From Streptomyces roseolilacinus (lineage in GTDB: Bacteria; Actinomycetota; Actinomycetes; Streptomycetales; Streptomycetaceae), in the NCBI RefSeq assembly GCF_014649335.1, contig NZ_BMSV01000002.1:558001-622000 (forward strand): 64,000 nucleotides of DNA, in the 5' to 3' direction. This document shows, one piece after another, positions 41,850 to 49,863 of the stretch. Numbering within the stretch: position 1 is the first letter of the stretch; each line of letters begins with the position of its first letter. A model generated the notes under the pieces. The model was given only the letters and a program-made list of their open reading frames with translations, made no database searches and was not told the DNA's origin. The translations under genes were made by a program, and so were the position numbers.

Positions 41850-41902
41850 GCGACAGGTCGCCCACCCTTCTTGGTAACGAGGACACCTTACACGCAGGGT
41901 CA

Positions 41903-41917
41903 CGAATCACATTCGTA
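41903..41917. promoter_or_regulatory. Dyad operator of the ACP-KS operon
   Basis: ACGAAT (41903-41908) and ATTCGT (41912-41917) are exact inverted copies three bases apart, in a locally A/T-rich stretch upstream of acyltransferase A. The symmetry fits a TetR- or other dimeric regulator. No regulator gene is adjacent. The remaining bases to 42204 hold no recognisable gene. Confidence 0.55.
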
Positions 41918-42204
41918 GAGTAAACACCCCCGGCCGGGTCGCGGTTGCACGATCGGCGTCGACGCCGACTCCCGGCTCTGCGGTGCGAGCGAGCCCTACC
42001 GGGGGTGGCCCCTCTCCCGGCTCCGGCCCGCCGCGGCGGGATGCGGCCCGCGGACCGGGCCCGCCCGCCGCACGCGCCGTCGGCCGGGGGCCCACCCGGG
42101 CCGCCGGCTTCGCGGTCGAGTACCCCTCCCGCACCGGCGACGGCGCCCTGGTGACGGTGACGGTGACGGTATGGCGTCGGCCGTGCCGGTCGTGCTCCCG
42201 GTTC

Positions 42205-43080
42205 CTATCCGGCTTCCGGTTCGGCGTACGCGAAGTCGTACGGGGCCCAGTCGGCGACCCGGCGGTACCCGAGGCGCTGGTAGAGGGCGTTGCTGGTGCG
42301 GTTGGACGCGTCCGTGTACAGCACGACCTCCGTGGCGCCCGCGGCGAGCGCGGCCCGGCTCACCTCGGCGGTCACCGCGGCGGCGTAGCCGCGGCCGCGG
42401 AGGGGGGCCGGGGTGTAGACGGGGTCCACCCGGACCATCCCGGCGACCTGCGGGTTCACGCCCGCCATGGAGACGGCGGTGCCGTCCGGGGTCTCCCAGA
42501 AGGTGTACCGCTTCTCGGCGAAGCGGGTGCCGGCCCAGGAGTCGGCGTCGATGGTGACGGTCTCCCCGAGGTCCGCGGCGAGTTCACGGCACCAGCGCAT
42601 GAGGTGCTCGTGGTCCTGCTCGCCCACGGCCCGGCCGCGGCCCGCCGGGCGCGGCTCCGGCGGGGTGAGCGTGTCGAGGCGGTACAGGTGCATCCCGACG
42701 CGGAGGGTGGGTGCCGCGCCGGTGCGCCGCTGCCAGGCGTCGGCGAACGCGGTGGCGGTGTCGTGGTCCGCGGTGACGCCGGAGAGGACGTGACCCAGGC
42801 CGGTCAGGCGGGCGGCGAGGGCGTCGGCGCGTTCGGGGGAGAGCGGGGTGAGGGTCAGCCGGCGGGTCGGCGGACGGTAGAAGACCGCCTGGACGTCGCC
42901 TTCCGACTCCAGCAGGCCGAAGAGGACGGTTCCGGGGACGAACGCCCCCGGACGGGTCCGCCACTTCTCCGTCACGGTGAGCGGCGTGTTGTGCAGGACG
43001 GGGCGCGAGCGGAGGAAGTCTCCGGCCCGGGCGAGGAAGTCGTCGAGGTCTTCGGTGAGGTGCCAGGCATCCGGGCGCAT
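42205..43080 (-). CDS. GNAT N-acetyltransferase with N-terminal extension
   Basis: 291 residues. An N-terminal domain of about 140 residues (DDFLARAGDFLRSRPVLHNT, then GLLESEGDVQAVFYRPPTRR) precedes a GNAT domain whose acetyl-CoA-binding loop is APLRGRGYAAAV, followed by VVLYTDASNRTSNALYQRLG. This two-part layout is common in Streptomyces GNATs. The acceptor is unknown. The ATG at 43080 has a GGAG-type leader (GGATCATGGAGC). It is not part of the ACP-KS operon, from which 355 bases separate it. Confidence 0.88.
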   Translation of the reverse strand: MRPDAWHLTEDLDDFLARAGDFLRSRPVLHNTPLTVTEKWRTRPGAFVPGTVLFGLLESEGDVQAVFYRPPTRRLTLTPLSPERADALAARLTGLGHVLSGVTADHDTATAFADAWQRRTGAAPTLRVGMHLYRLDTLTPPEPRPAGRGRAVGEQDHEHLMRWCRELAADLGETVTIDADSWAGTRFAEKRYTFWETPDGTAVSMAGVNPQVAGMVRVDPVYTPAPLRGRGYAAAVTAEVSRAALAAGATEVVLYTDASNRTSNALYQRLGYRRVADWAPYDFAYAEPEAG

Positions 43081-43434
43081 GCTCCATGATCCCTCAGGCA
43101 CTCGGTTCCGGGGGCCGGTACCCGAAGACGGTTCGTCGCCATGCCGCACACGCGGGCCCGAGCAGGGGTGATCACGCCGGGGTCGTCCGTGTCCGGTGGC
43201 GGGTGCGGGGGTCCTGCGGCCGGGCGCCGGCTCGTCATGGTGAGGCGTCCCCGGTTCGGGTGGGCTTCGTGGTGTCGCGGCAGGTGGGGCGAGACCGGCC
43301 GGTCCGGCGGTACGGACCGGGGTGAGTACGGGTCCTTCCCCTACAACTCCAGGATTAGCCAAGGTTGTTGCGTCATTCCCCGGGGGGAGGGGAGATGCAG
43401 CCCAGCGAGGGATCCGGACGGGTGGGCGGGTCCT

Positions 43435-43446
43435 GAAAGATCTTTC
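43435..43446. promoter_or_regulatory. 12-bp palindrome upstream of the TAP-like hydrolase
   Basis: GAAAGATCTTTC (43435-43446) is a perfect palindrome ending 33 bases before the hydrolase GTG. It lies in the otherwise featureless 399-base gap 43081-43479. Its role as an operator is inferred. Confidence 0.4.
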
Positions 43447-43479
43447 CTGTCCGAACACGCGACCGGAAGGATCGATATC

Positions 43480-45120
43480 GTGCGCAGACGACGTCTCGCG
43501 CCCCTGTTGGCCGTGAGTGTCACGGCAACGCTGGCACCCGCGCTCGCCATCCCCACGGCCACCGCCGCTCCGGCCGCCACCTCCGCCGCCTCCCCGTCCG
43601 CCGCCGAGGGCGTGCTGGACCGGTACGCGAAGCAGAGGCCGCAGTGGAAGCGGTGCGGCGCCGACACCCCGGCGGAGTTCGAGTGCGCCACGATCGAGGT
43701 CCCGCTGGACTACCGGGCTCCCGGGGGCGACCGGATCGAGTTGGCCATATCCCGGATCAAGAGCACCGCGCCCGACAAGCGGCGCGGTGTCCTGCTCTCC
43801 AACCCCGGCGGGCCCGGGGGTCAGGGGCTCTACATGCCGCTGGGGATGCAGGAGAACCTCCCCGAGTCCGCACGGCAGAAGTACGACCTCATCGGCTTCG
43901 ACCCGCGCGGTGTGGGACGGAGCAGCCCGGTCACCTGCGGCCTGACGCCGGAGGAGGAGGACTGGCTGAGGCCGTACAAGAAGGACACCTTCGGCAAGGA
44001 CGTCGCCTGGGCCCGCGGCGTCGCGGACAAGTGCAGGGAGAAGGCGGGCGACACGCTCCCGCACATCACCACGCGCAACACCGCGCGCGACATGGACCTG
44101 CTCCGGGCGATCCTCGGCGAGAAGAGGATCTCGTACGTGGGTTACTCGTACGGCACCTACCTGGGCGCCGTCTACACCCAGCTCTTCCCGGGCCGGGCCG
44201 ACCGGTTCGTACTGGACAGCGCGGTCGACCCGGCGCGTGCCTGGCGAGGGATGATCCAGTGGTGGGCGGAGGGCGCCGAGCCCGCGTTCGACCGGTGGAC
44301 CGAGTGGGCCGCCGGGCGTTCGGAGAAGTACGACCTCGGAGACACCCCGAAGGAGGTCGACCGGACCTTCTGGGACCTGGTCGCGCGGGCCGACGAGAGG
44401 CCCATCGAGTTCGAGGGGCAGCCGATCACCGGTGACGACATCCGGAGCGGTATGCGCCAGGCGGTCTTCAGCCCCGAGTTCGCCAGCGAGGGGATGGCGG
44501 AGCTGAAGAAGGCCGCGGCCGGTAAGCCCGCCTCCGCGAAGGGGCTCGAGGCGTTCACCGGATCCGGGGGGACCGGGGAGGCGGACGCCGCCGACGCCGC
44601 CGAAGTGCCGTCCGACAACATGACGGCGAGCTTCTGGGCCGTGGTGTGCGGCGACAACTCGGCCGCCTGGTCCCGCGACCCCGAGAGCTACCGGCGGGAC
44701 GCCATCGCGGACAAGGCCCGGTACCCGCTCTACGGCGACTTCGCGTCCGGCATCAAGCCCTGCGCGTTCTGGGACAGGTCCGTGGAACCGGCCACCAAGG
44801 TGGACAACAAGGTCGGCTCCCTGGTCGTCCAGAACGAGTGGGACTCGCAGACGCCCCTGCCCAGCGCCCAGGCCCTGCACGCCGTCCTGAAGCGCTCGAG
44901 GATGGTCACCGTCCTCGGCGGCGAGGGCCACGGCGTCTACCCCAACGGCAACGCGTGCACGGACGGCGCGGTCACCGGCTACCTGCTCACCGGCAGGCTC
45001 CCGGTGAAGGACGTGATCTGCAAGGCGACGGCCGGTTCCAACGCGGAGGCGCGGAAGAACCGGAAGCGGGACGTGCTCCCCGGCTCCCCGCTCCCGGAGC
45101 GCGCCCCGGGCCGCTTCTGA
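43480..45120 (+). CDS. Secreted tripeptidyl-aminopeptidase-like hydrolase (S33)
   Basis: 546 residues. A signal peptide (basic RRRR start, then LAVSVTATLAPALAIPTATA) is followed by an alpha/beta hydrolase of the TAP-like type: LLSNPGGPGGQG (oxyanion region), LIGFDPRGVGRSSPVTC, the nucleophile Ser223 in VGYSYGTYLGA, and a C-terminal TAP-C domain with the acid strand VVQNEWDSQTPL and the histidine segment GGEGHGVYPNGNAC. It is expected to remove N-terminal tripeptides or di-peptides outside the cell. The GTG at 43480 has GGAAGG nine bases upstream. A 12-bp hairpin terminator follows. Confidence 0.93.
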   Translation: MRRRRLAPLLAVSVTATLAPALAIPTATAAPAATSAASPSAAEGVLDRYAKQRPQWKRCGADTPAEFECATIEVPLDYRAPGGDRIELAISRIKSTAPDKRRGVLLSNPGGPGGQGLYMPLGMQENLPESARQKYDLIGFDPRGVGRSSPVTCGLTPEEEDWLRPYKKDTFGKDVAWARGVADKCREKAGDTLPHITTRNTARDMDLLRAILGEKRISYVGYSYGTYLGAVYTQLFPGRADRFVLDSAVDPARAWRGMIQWWAEGAEPAFDRWTEWAAGRSEKYDLGDTPKEVDRTFWDLVARADERPIEFEGQPITGDDIRSGMRQAVFSPEFASEGMAELKKAAAGKPASAKGLEAFTGSGGTGEADAADAAEVPSDNMTASFWAVVCGDNSAAWSRDPESYRRDAIADKARYPLYGDFASGIKPCAFWDRSVEPATKVDNKVGSLVVQNEWDSQTPLPSAQALHAVLKRSRMVTVLGGEGHGVYPNGNACTDGAVTGYLLTGRLPVKDVICKATAGSNAEARKNRKRDVLPGSPLPERAPGRF

Positions 45121-45157
45121 GCCCGGCCGCACGGACCCGTGCCGCATGACGGGTCGA

Positions 45158-45200
45158 CGAGGGGGCGGGACCTCCGGGAGGAAGGGGGCCCGCCCCCTCG
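45158..45200 (+). terminator. 12-bp hairpin terminator
   Basis: Stem 45158-45169 pairs exactly with 45189-45200. The 19-base loop itself contains a small CCTCC/GGAGG hairpin. It starts 37 bases after the TAP-like hydrolase stop codon. Confidence 0.75.
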
Positions 45201-45209
45201 TGCATCACC

Positions 45210-45245
45210 GGAGTCGGAGCCGGAGCCGGAGCCGGAGCCGGAGTC
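45210..45245. repeat. Six tandem hexanucleotides (GGAGTC/GGAGCC)
   Basis: One GGAGTC, four GGAGCC and a closing GGAGTC run without a gap. It is intergenic, just after the hydrolase terminator. The copy number is probably variable. No frame uses it in a supported gene. Confidence 0.85.
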
Positions 45246-45387
45246 GGGGAAACGGTTCGTCAGGTCCCGCGGCGGCGTCCCGCGGCCGGCCGGAGGAGGC
45301 CGGGGCCGGCGGCCGGTGGCGCGGGCGCACGGGCCCCGGCACGGCCGGTCGACGTGCCGGGAGGGCGTCATGAGGAAGGATGCCGGC

Positions 45388-45771
45388 ATGACGGTTCGAA
45401 GAGGGTCCGACCGGCGGCAGCGGTGGCTCAAGGTCGGGTCCTGGGAGACGATCCCCGACGGGGACCGGCGGGTCTGCGCGAGCTGCGGGACGCCCGTCCG
45501 CTCGTACCAGTACCGCTTCCACCCGCCCGAGTCCCCGATGTTCGAACGGTGCGTCGGGCTCGCCTGGTGTTCCGGTTGCCGGATCTACTCCGGTTCGATG
45601 GTGCACGTCCCCCGGGAGCGGGTCCTCGTCGACGCTCTGGCGTCGCTCCCCCGTGACCAGCGGGAACGTATGGAGCGCAGCGAGACCGGGTTGATCGACC
45701 ACCTGGACGGGCAGTTCGGCGGCGACAGCGCGCCACCGGCTCGTCGACGGCCCGACGGCCCGGTCGGGTGA
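45388..45771 (+). CDS. Zinc-ribbon-like hypothetical protein
   Basis: 127 residues. Cysteine pairs CASCGTP and WCSGCR about 30 residues apart could form a zinc ribbon, flanking YQYRFHPPESPMFERCVGLA. The C-terminal third is helical and charged (DALASLPRDQRERMERSETG). Similar proteins exist in Streptomyces without assigned function. The ATG at 45388 is chosen because AGGAAGGA lies seven bases upstream; an ATG six codons earlier overlaps that site. Confidence 0.7.
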   Translation: MTVRRGSDRRQRWLKVGSWETIPDGDRRVCASCGTPVRSYQYRFHPPESPMFERCVGLAWCSGCRIYSGSMVHVPRERVLVDALASLPRDQRERMERSETGLIDHLDGQFGGDSAPPARRRPDGPVG

Positions 45772-45912
45772 CGGGCGGCGTGGGCGCGGGCACCGGACGG
45801 GGCGCCCGCGGCGGACGGCGCGGTTCCCCCCCGCGCCGGTCCGGGTGGCCGGCGGCGGTGGCCCCGGACAGGGGGGGCGAGGCGGCGACGGCTGCCGCGG
45901 TGCGCCCGAGGA

Positions 45913-45944
45913 CCACTGCCCCGCGGCGTGCCGCGGGGCAGTGG
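45913..45944 (-). terminator. 14-bp hairpin terminator of the conservon
   Basis: CCACTGCCCCGCGG (45913-45926) pairs exactly with 45931-45944 around a CGTG loop, 16 bases past the last conservon gene. Confidence 0.85.
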
Positions 45945-45960
45945 GGCGGGGACGGCACGG

Positions 45961-47250
45961 TCAGGCGCCGGTGCTCCCGGACGCCGCGGTGGCCGGGGTG
46001 GCGGCCGGGCCGAGGACGACCGGCAGGTGCCGGTGGCCGTTGGAGATCAGGCTGGGCAGCGGCTGGAGCTGGTCGGGGTCGACCGCGAGCCGCATGGCGG
46101 GGAACCGGGCGAACAGGCCGGCGAGCGCGATGCGTGCCTCGATGCGGGCGAGTTCGGCCCCCAGGCACATGTGGGCGCCGTGGCCGAAGGCCAGGTGCTC
46201 GTGCGCGGTGGTGCGGCCGGTGTCGAAGCGGTCGGCGTCCGGCCCGTGCACGTGGGGGTCGCGGCCGGCGGCGGCGTAGTTGATGACGAGGGCGTCCCCC
46301 TTGGCGAAGGTGATGCCGGTGGGCTGGTCGGTGATGTCGCGCACCGCGAAGCGCATGATGATCGTCGCGATGGGCGCCTCCAGGCGCAGCGCCTCGTCGA
46401 TGACCTGCTCCCAGGCGGTGTGGCCGTGGGTGGCCCGGTGGAGCTGGTCGGGGTGGGTGAGCAGGTTGGCCACGGCGTGGTCGAGGAGGTTGACGGTGGT
46501 CTCGTGCCCGGCGCCGATGAGGAGGACGAAGCTGTCGGCGAGCTCCTGGTCGCTGATCTCACCCAGCGCGTTCGCGGCGACGAGGGTGCTGGTCACGTCG
46601 TCACCGGGGGCCTCGCGCTTGCGGTCGACGAGCCGCCCGATCAGCTCGTAGACGCGCGCGGTGGCCGCGGCGGCCGCCTGGGGGGTGGCGTCGGTGACGA
46701 ACAGCTGCCCGACCGCGTCGCGGAAGTCGTCGTGCAGATCGTCGGGCACGCCCAGGAGCACGTTGACCACCAGCAGCGGCAGCCGCCAGGCGAACCTCTC
46801 GCGCAGGTCCACCACCTCGTCGGGGCCGGCGGTCTGCAGCTCGTCCAGGAGGGCGCGGGTGATCTCCTCGATCCGCGGCTCCAGCGCCCGCACGCGGCGG
46901 GTGGCGAACGCGTTGGCCAGGGGGCGGCGCAGCCGGCGGTGCTCGGTGCCGTAGGCGGACAGGGCGTTGCGGACGTCGACCCAGATCCGCAGCGGCCAGG
47001 TCTCGGGGATCTCCTTGGCGACGTAGGCGGGCCAGTGCTGGTAGGCGTCCTTGGAGACGTCGGGGGAGGCCAGCAGGCGGCGGATGAGGCCGGGGTCGGT
47101 GACCGACCAGACGGGGATGTCGCCGGGGAGCAGGGCGCGGGTGGCGGGGCCGAGCGCGCGCAGCGCGGCGGCCTCGCCGTGGATGTCGGAGCCGGTGCCG
47201 TCCAGGCGGTAGGGGCAGCCGGGGGCGGTGGCGGAGGACTGCGCGTTCAT
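45961..47250 (-). CDS. cvnF: Cytochrome P450, CYP154-like
   Basis: 429 residues. P450 motifs are intact: I-helix GAGHETT (247-252), K-helix EALR (Glu286/Arg289) and the heme loop FGHGAHMCLG with Cys362. The N-terminus (DIHGEAAALRALGPATRALL, GDIPVWSVTDPGLIRRLLAS) resembles the CYP154 family, typical partners of CYP157 in Streptomyces conservons. It starts seven bases after the CYP157-like gene and ends in a strong terminator, so it is the last gene of the conservon. The substrate is unknown; CYP154s hydroxylate steroids and macrolide-like compounds in vitro. Confidence 0.92.
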   Translation of the reverse strand: MNAQSSATAPGCPYRLDGTGSDIHGEAAALRALGPATRALLPGDIPVWSVTDPGLIRRLLASPDVSKDAYQHWPAYVAKEIPETWPLRIWVDVRNALSAYGTEHRRLRRPLANAFATRRVRALEPRIEEITRALLDELQTAGPDEVVDLRERFAWRLPLLVVNVLLGVPDDLHDDFRDAVGQLFVTDATPQAAAAATARVYELIGRLVDRKREAPGDDVTSTLVAANALGEISDQELADSFVLLIGAGHETTVNLLDHAVANLLTHPDQLHRATHGHTAWEQVIDEALRLEAPIATIIMRFAVRDITDQPTGITFAKGDALVINYAAAGRDPHVHGPDADRFDTGRTTAHEHLAFGHGAHMCLGAELARIEARIALAGLFARFPAMRLAVDPDQLQPLPSLISNGHRHLPVVLGPAATPATAASGSTGA

Positions 47251-47257
47251 GAAGTGG

Positions 47258-48523
47258 TCACCTTTTCGTGGGGGCGAGCCGGTTGTCGGGCTGGAAACGG
47301 ACGGGAAGCGCGGTCAGACCGGCGTGGAACGTGCCGGGCCGGGGGGCGAGCTCGCGCGGGTCCACGGCGAGTTCGAGTCCGGCGAGCCGGTCGACGGCGC
47401 GTTCCAGGGCGGTCTCGGAGATGATCCGGGCCAGGTCGGGGGCGGGGCAGGCGTGCACCCCGGCGGAGAACGCCAGGTGACCGCGGTTGCCCGCCCGCGC
47501 ACCCGGGGTGAGGGCGGGGTCGCCGTTGGCGGCGGCGAAGCTGACGAGGATCGGGTAGCCCGTCTGCAGCCGCACCCCCTCGTAGGTCTGCTCGCCGACC
47601 GCGTAGAGGGGGGAGTAGTTGGAGACGGGCGGGATGTCCCACAGGACTTCGTCGAGGGCGTCGGCCAGCGGCTTGACGCCGGCGTGGACGCTGCCGGCGA
47701 ACCTCGGATCGGAGATGATCAACCGCAGCGCGTTCATGATCAGATTGCTGGACGGGGTGGACCCGGCGCCGATGAGCAGCACGATCGTCTGGATCATCTC
47801 CGCGTCGCTCAGCTCCGCGGCGATCAGGTCGCTGGTGACGTCCCGGCCCGGCCTCGCCCGCTTGAGGCGGGTCAGCTCCAGGCAGGCCGCCTCGAGCTCC
47901 GCGTTGGCCTGCAGGGCGTCGGAATCGGTGTCGAACAACCGCGTGACCGCGATGACGATCCGCTTCCCCAGCTCGGGCGGGCAGCCGAACATGCTGGTCA
48001 TGGTCAGCATGGGCAGCGGGTCGGCGTACTGGGCCACCAGGTCGGCGTGCCCCGTCGCGGCGAAGGAGTCGACGAGTCCGTCGGCGATGCGGGCGACCGA
48101 GGCGGCCAGCGCGAAGGTGTCGACACGGCCCAGGGCGGAGGTGATCGCGCGCCGCAGCCGGGCGTGCTCCTCGCCGTCCTTCCACAAGGCGTTGTCGCGC
48201 GGCTGCATCATCATCCGCGCCGGGCTGTCGGCCGGTACCTGGCCCAGGCGCAGGGCCTCCCAGTGCTCCGTCGGGTTCTTCGCGAAGCGGGCCGGGGTGT
48301 TCAGCAGCAGGTGCAGCGCCGCGCGGTAGGTGACGGTCAGGTACCCGTACACGCCGGGCGAGATCTCCACCGGCGCGATCGGGCCCTGCTCGCGCAGCCG
48401 CCGGTAGGTGGCGTGCGGATCGGCGCTGAAGGCCGGACCGTGGATCGGCAGCGGCCCCGTGGGCGGAGGAACCGGTGCGTGGGCCGGGCACTGCTGGACG
48501 CCGGGGGAGGGGTGCGAGGTCAT
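47258..48523 (-). CDS. cvnE: Cytochrome P450, CYP157-like, K-helix ExxR replaced
   Basis: 421 residues. The heme loop FSAGVHACPAP retains Cys359, but the K-helix reads DEVLW, so the invariant Arg of ExxR is Trp295, and the I-helix GAGSTPSS lacks the usual acid-alcohol pair. This is the known signature of the CYP157 family, the exception to ExxR conservation. It is linked to conservons and a CYP154 neighbour, exactly as here. The ATG at 48523 overlaps the cvnD stop by four bases. It may have lost ordinary monooxygenase activity or serve a sensory role. Confidence 0.9.
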   Translation of the reverse strand: MTSHPSPGVQQCPAHAPVPPPTGPLPIHGPAFSADPHATYRRLREQGPIAPVEISPGVYGYLTVTYRAALHLLLNTPARFAKNPTEHWEALRLGQVPADSPARMMMQPRDNALWKDGEEHARLRRAITSALGRVDTFALAASVARIADGLVDSFAATGHADLVAQYADPLPMLTMTSMFGCPPELGKRIVIAVTRLFDTDSDALQANAELEAACLELTRLKRARPGRDVTSDLIAAELSDAEMIQTIVLLIGAGSTPSSNLIMNALRLIISDPRFAGSVHAGVKPLADALDEVLWDIPPVSNYSPLYAVGEQTYEGVRLQTGYPILVSFAAANGDPALTPGARAGNRGHLAFSAGVHACPAPDLARIISETALERAVDRLAGLELAVDPRELAPRPGTFHAGLTALPVRFQPDNRLAPTKR

Positions 48524-49113
48524 CGGGCGGGCTCCGGGGTACGGGTGAGCAGGTGGCGGACGAGGGCGATCAGCGCGTCGCGGGAACCGGCCCACTCGCG
48601 GGCGTCGCACTTGACCAGCGGCGTGTCGGGCGCGAGGTCCATGACCTCGCGCAGCCGCCCGTCGGGATGGTCGGGGGCGCCGTCGAAGGTGTTGATCGCG
48701 ACGGTGTAGGCCAGATCGAGGTCCTCGACGAGCTGGAGGATCGGGTAGGTGTCGGCCAGGCGGCGGGTGTCGACCAGGACGAGCGCGCCCAGCGCACCGG
48801 TGGCGAGGTCCCGCAGGATGGGAAAGAAACGTTCCTGGCCGGGCGCGCCGAACAGGTACAGCACCAGGTCGTCGGTCAGGGACAGCCGGCCGAAGTCCAT
48901 CGCCACCGTGGTCGTGCGCTTGTGGGGCAGGTCGAGCCGGTCCACGGCCGTCGAGGCGCTCGTCATGACCTCTTCGGTGCTGACCGGCGCGATCTGCGAC
49001 AGCGTGTTGACCAGCGTGGTCTTGCCGGCGCCGAGGTGCCCGCAGATCAGGATCTTCACGGTGCGCTCGTCGCCGCGCAGCACCGGCGTGTCAGAGTTGT
49101 TGAAGCCCGGCAA
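48520..49113 (-). CDS. cvnD: Conservon small GTPase-like ATP/GTP-binding protein
   Basis: 197 residues. Walker A GHLGAGKTT in KILICGHLGAGKTTLV, a switch-like TTTVAMDFGRLSLTDDLVLY and FGAPGQERFF (the DxxGQ region as GAPGQ) and INTFD as an NKxD relative mark the CvnD/MglA-like GTPases. CvnD couples to the roadblock protein CvnB and the sensor CvnA in a G-protein-like complex. The TTG at 49113 has GGAGG six bases upstream but overlaps cvnC by 23 bases. A GTG at 49083 is the alternative. The gene is translationally coupled to the following P450. Confidence 0.92.
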   Translation of the reverse strand: MPGFNNSDTPVLRGDERTVKILICGHLGAGKTTLVNTLSQIAPVSTEEVMTSASTAVDRLDLPHKRTTTVAMDFGRLSLTDDLVLYLFGAPGQERFFPILRDLATGALGALVLVDTRRLADTYPILQLVEDLDLAYTVAINTFDGAPDHPDGRLREVMDLAPDTPLVKCDAREWAGSRDALIALVRHLLTRTPEPAR

Positions 49114-49459
49114 GGACGGCCTCCAGCAGAGTTCGGTCGGGGGTGGCGGTCTGGGTGATGCGCTGCTGGGTGATGATGTGGCCGCTCTCCAGCAGGTCGG
49201 CCAGCAGGATGCGGGCCACGCTCACCGGGAGGCTCAGCAGCGCGGCGAGCTCGGCCACCGACTGCGCCCCGCCGGCCAGGGCGGCGAGGATCGACCGCTG
49301 TTCGGGGTTGAGGTGGGTGTGGCGGAGGTGGGCGGCGGAGGCGGTCAGGCTGATGAGGGTGATGTGGTCGAGGGTGTTGCGGCTCGGTGACCACCGGCCG
49401 GAGGTGACCACGTAGGCCCGCACCAGCCGGTCGTCGCCTGACGGTCGCGCCGCGCTCAT
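49091..49459 (-). CDS. cvnC: Conservon DUF742 protein
   Basis: 122 residues. It starts with DDRLVRAYVVTSGRWSPSRN (the typical VRPY-like opening with the T-x-G-R), followed by a winged-helix-like LNPEQRSILAALAGGAQSVA, ELAALLSLPVSVARILLADL and an LLEAVLAGLQQL tail. This is the DUF742/CvnC family, found only in conservons between the roadblock and GTPase genes. It may act as an adaptor. The ATG at 49459 overlaps the cvnB stop by four bases. Confidence 0.92.
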   Translation of the reverse strand: MSAARPSGDDRLVRAYVVTSGRWSPSRNTLDHITLISLTASAAHLRHTHLNPEQRSILAALAGGAQSVAELAALLSLPVSVARILLADLLESGHIITQQRITQTATPDRTLLEAVLAGLQQL

Positions 49460-49863
49460 CCGACGCCGGTCTGCGGCTCGCGCGGCGCGACACCGAGACC
49501 GGAGCCGAGGCGGTCGATGGTCTTGGCCATCTGGAACGACAGCCCCTCGACGTCCACGTCCTTGGCGGCGGACACCACCAGGTAGGAGCCGGCGCCGGCG
49601 GCGAGGACGAAGAGGAACCCGTCGTGGTAGCTGACCATCGTCTGCTCCCACGGCGTCGGGGTGTCGCTGACGAACTGCGCGCCGCTGCGGCTGAGGGACT
49701 GCATCCCCGAGGCGATGGCGGACACCGTGTCGGCCAGGTTGCGGTCGACGTCGGCGGAGGCGGCGACCGCCAGCCCGTCCGCGGACAGCAGCACCGCGTG
49801 ACGGGCCCGGGAGGTGGTGACGAGCTCGTTGAGGATCCAGTCGAGGTTGGGCGAGGGGGTCAT
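49456..49863 (-). CDS. cvnB: Conservon roadblock/LC7 protein
   Basis: 135 residues. The roadblock fold is seen in LDWILNELVTTSRARHAVLL, SADGLAVAASADVDRNLADT, MVSYHDGFLFVLAAGAGSYL and LSFQMAKTIDRLGSGL. CvnB/MglB-type proteins regulate the small GTPase, here CvnD. The ATG at 49863 overlaps the cvnA stop by four bases (ATGA), as does its own stop with cvnC, giving a tightly coupled array. The C-terminal 10 residues are variable. Confidence 0.94.
   Translation of the reverse strand: MTPSPNLDWILNELVTTSRARHAVLLSADGLAVAASADVDRNLADTVSAIASGMQSLSRSGAQFVSDTPTPWEQTMVSYHDGFLFVLAAGAGSYLVVSAAKDVDVEGLSFQMAKTIDRLGSGLGVAPREPQTGVG

Noticed and set aside
42205..45147. Minus-strand frame of 980 codons joining the GNAT gene to sequence opposite the TAP-like hydrolase
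   Set aside because: Only the last 291 codons, from the ATG at 43080, form a GNAT. The rest mirrors the hydrolase gene.
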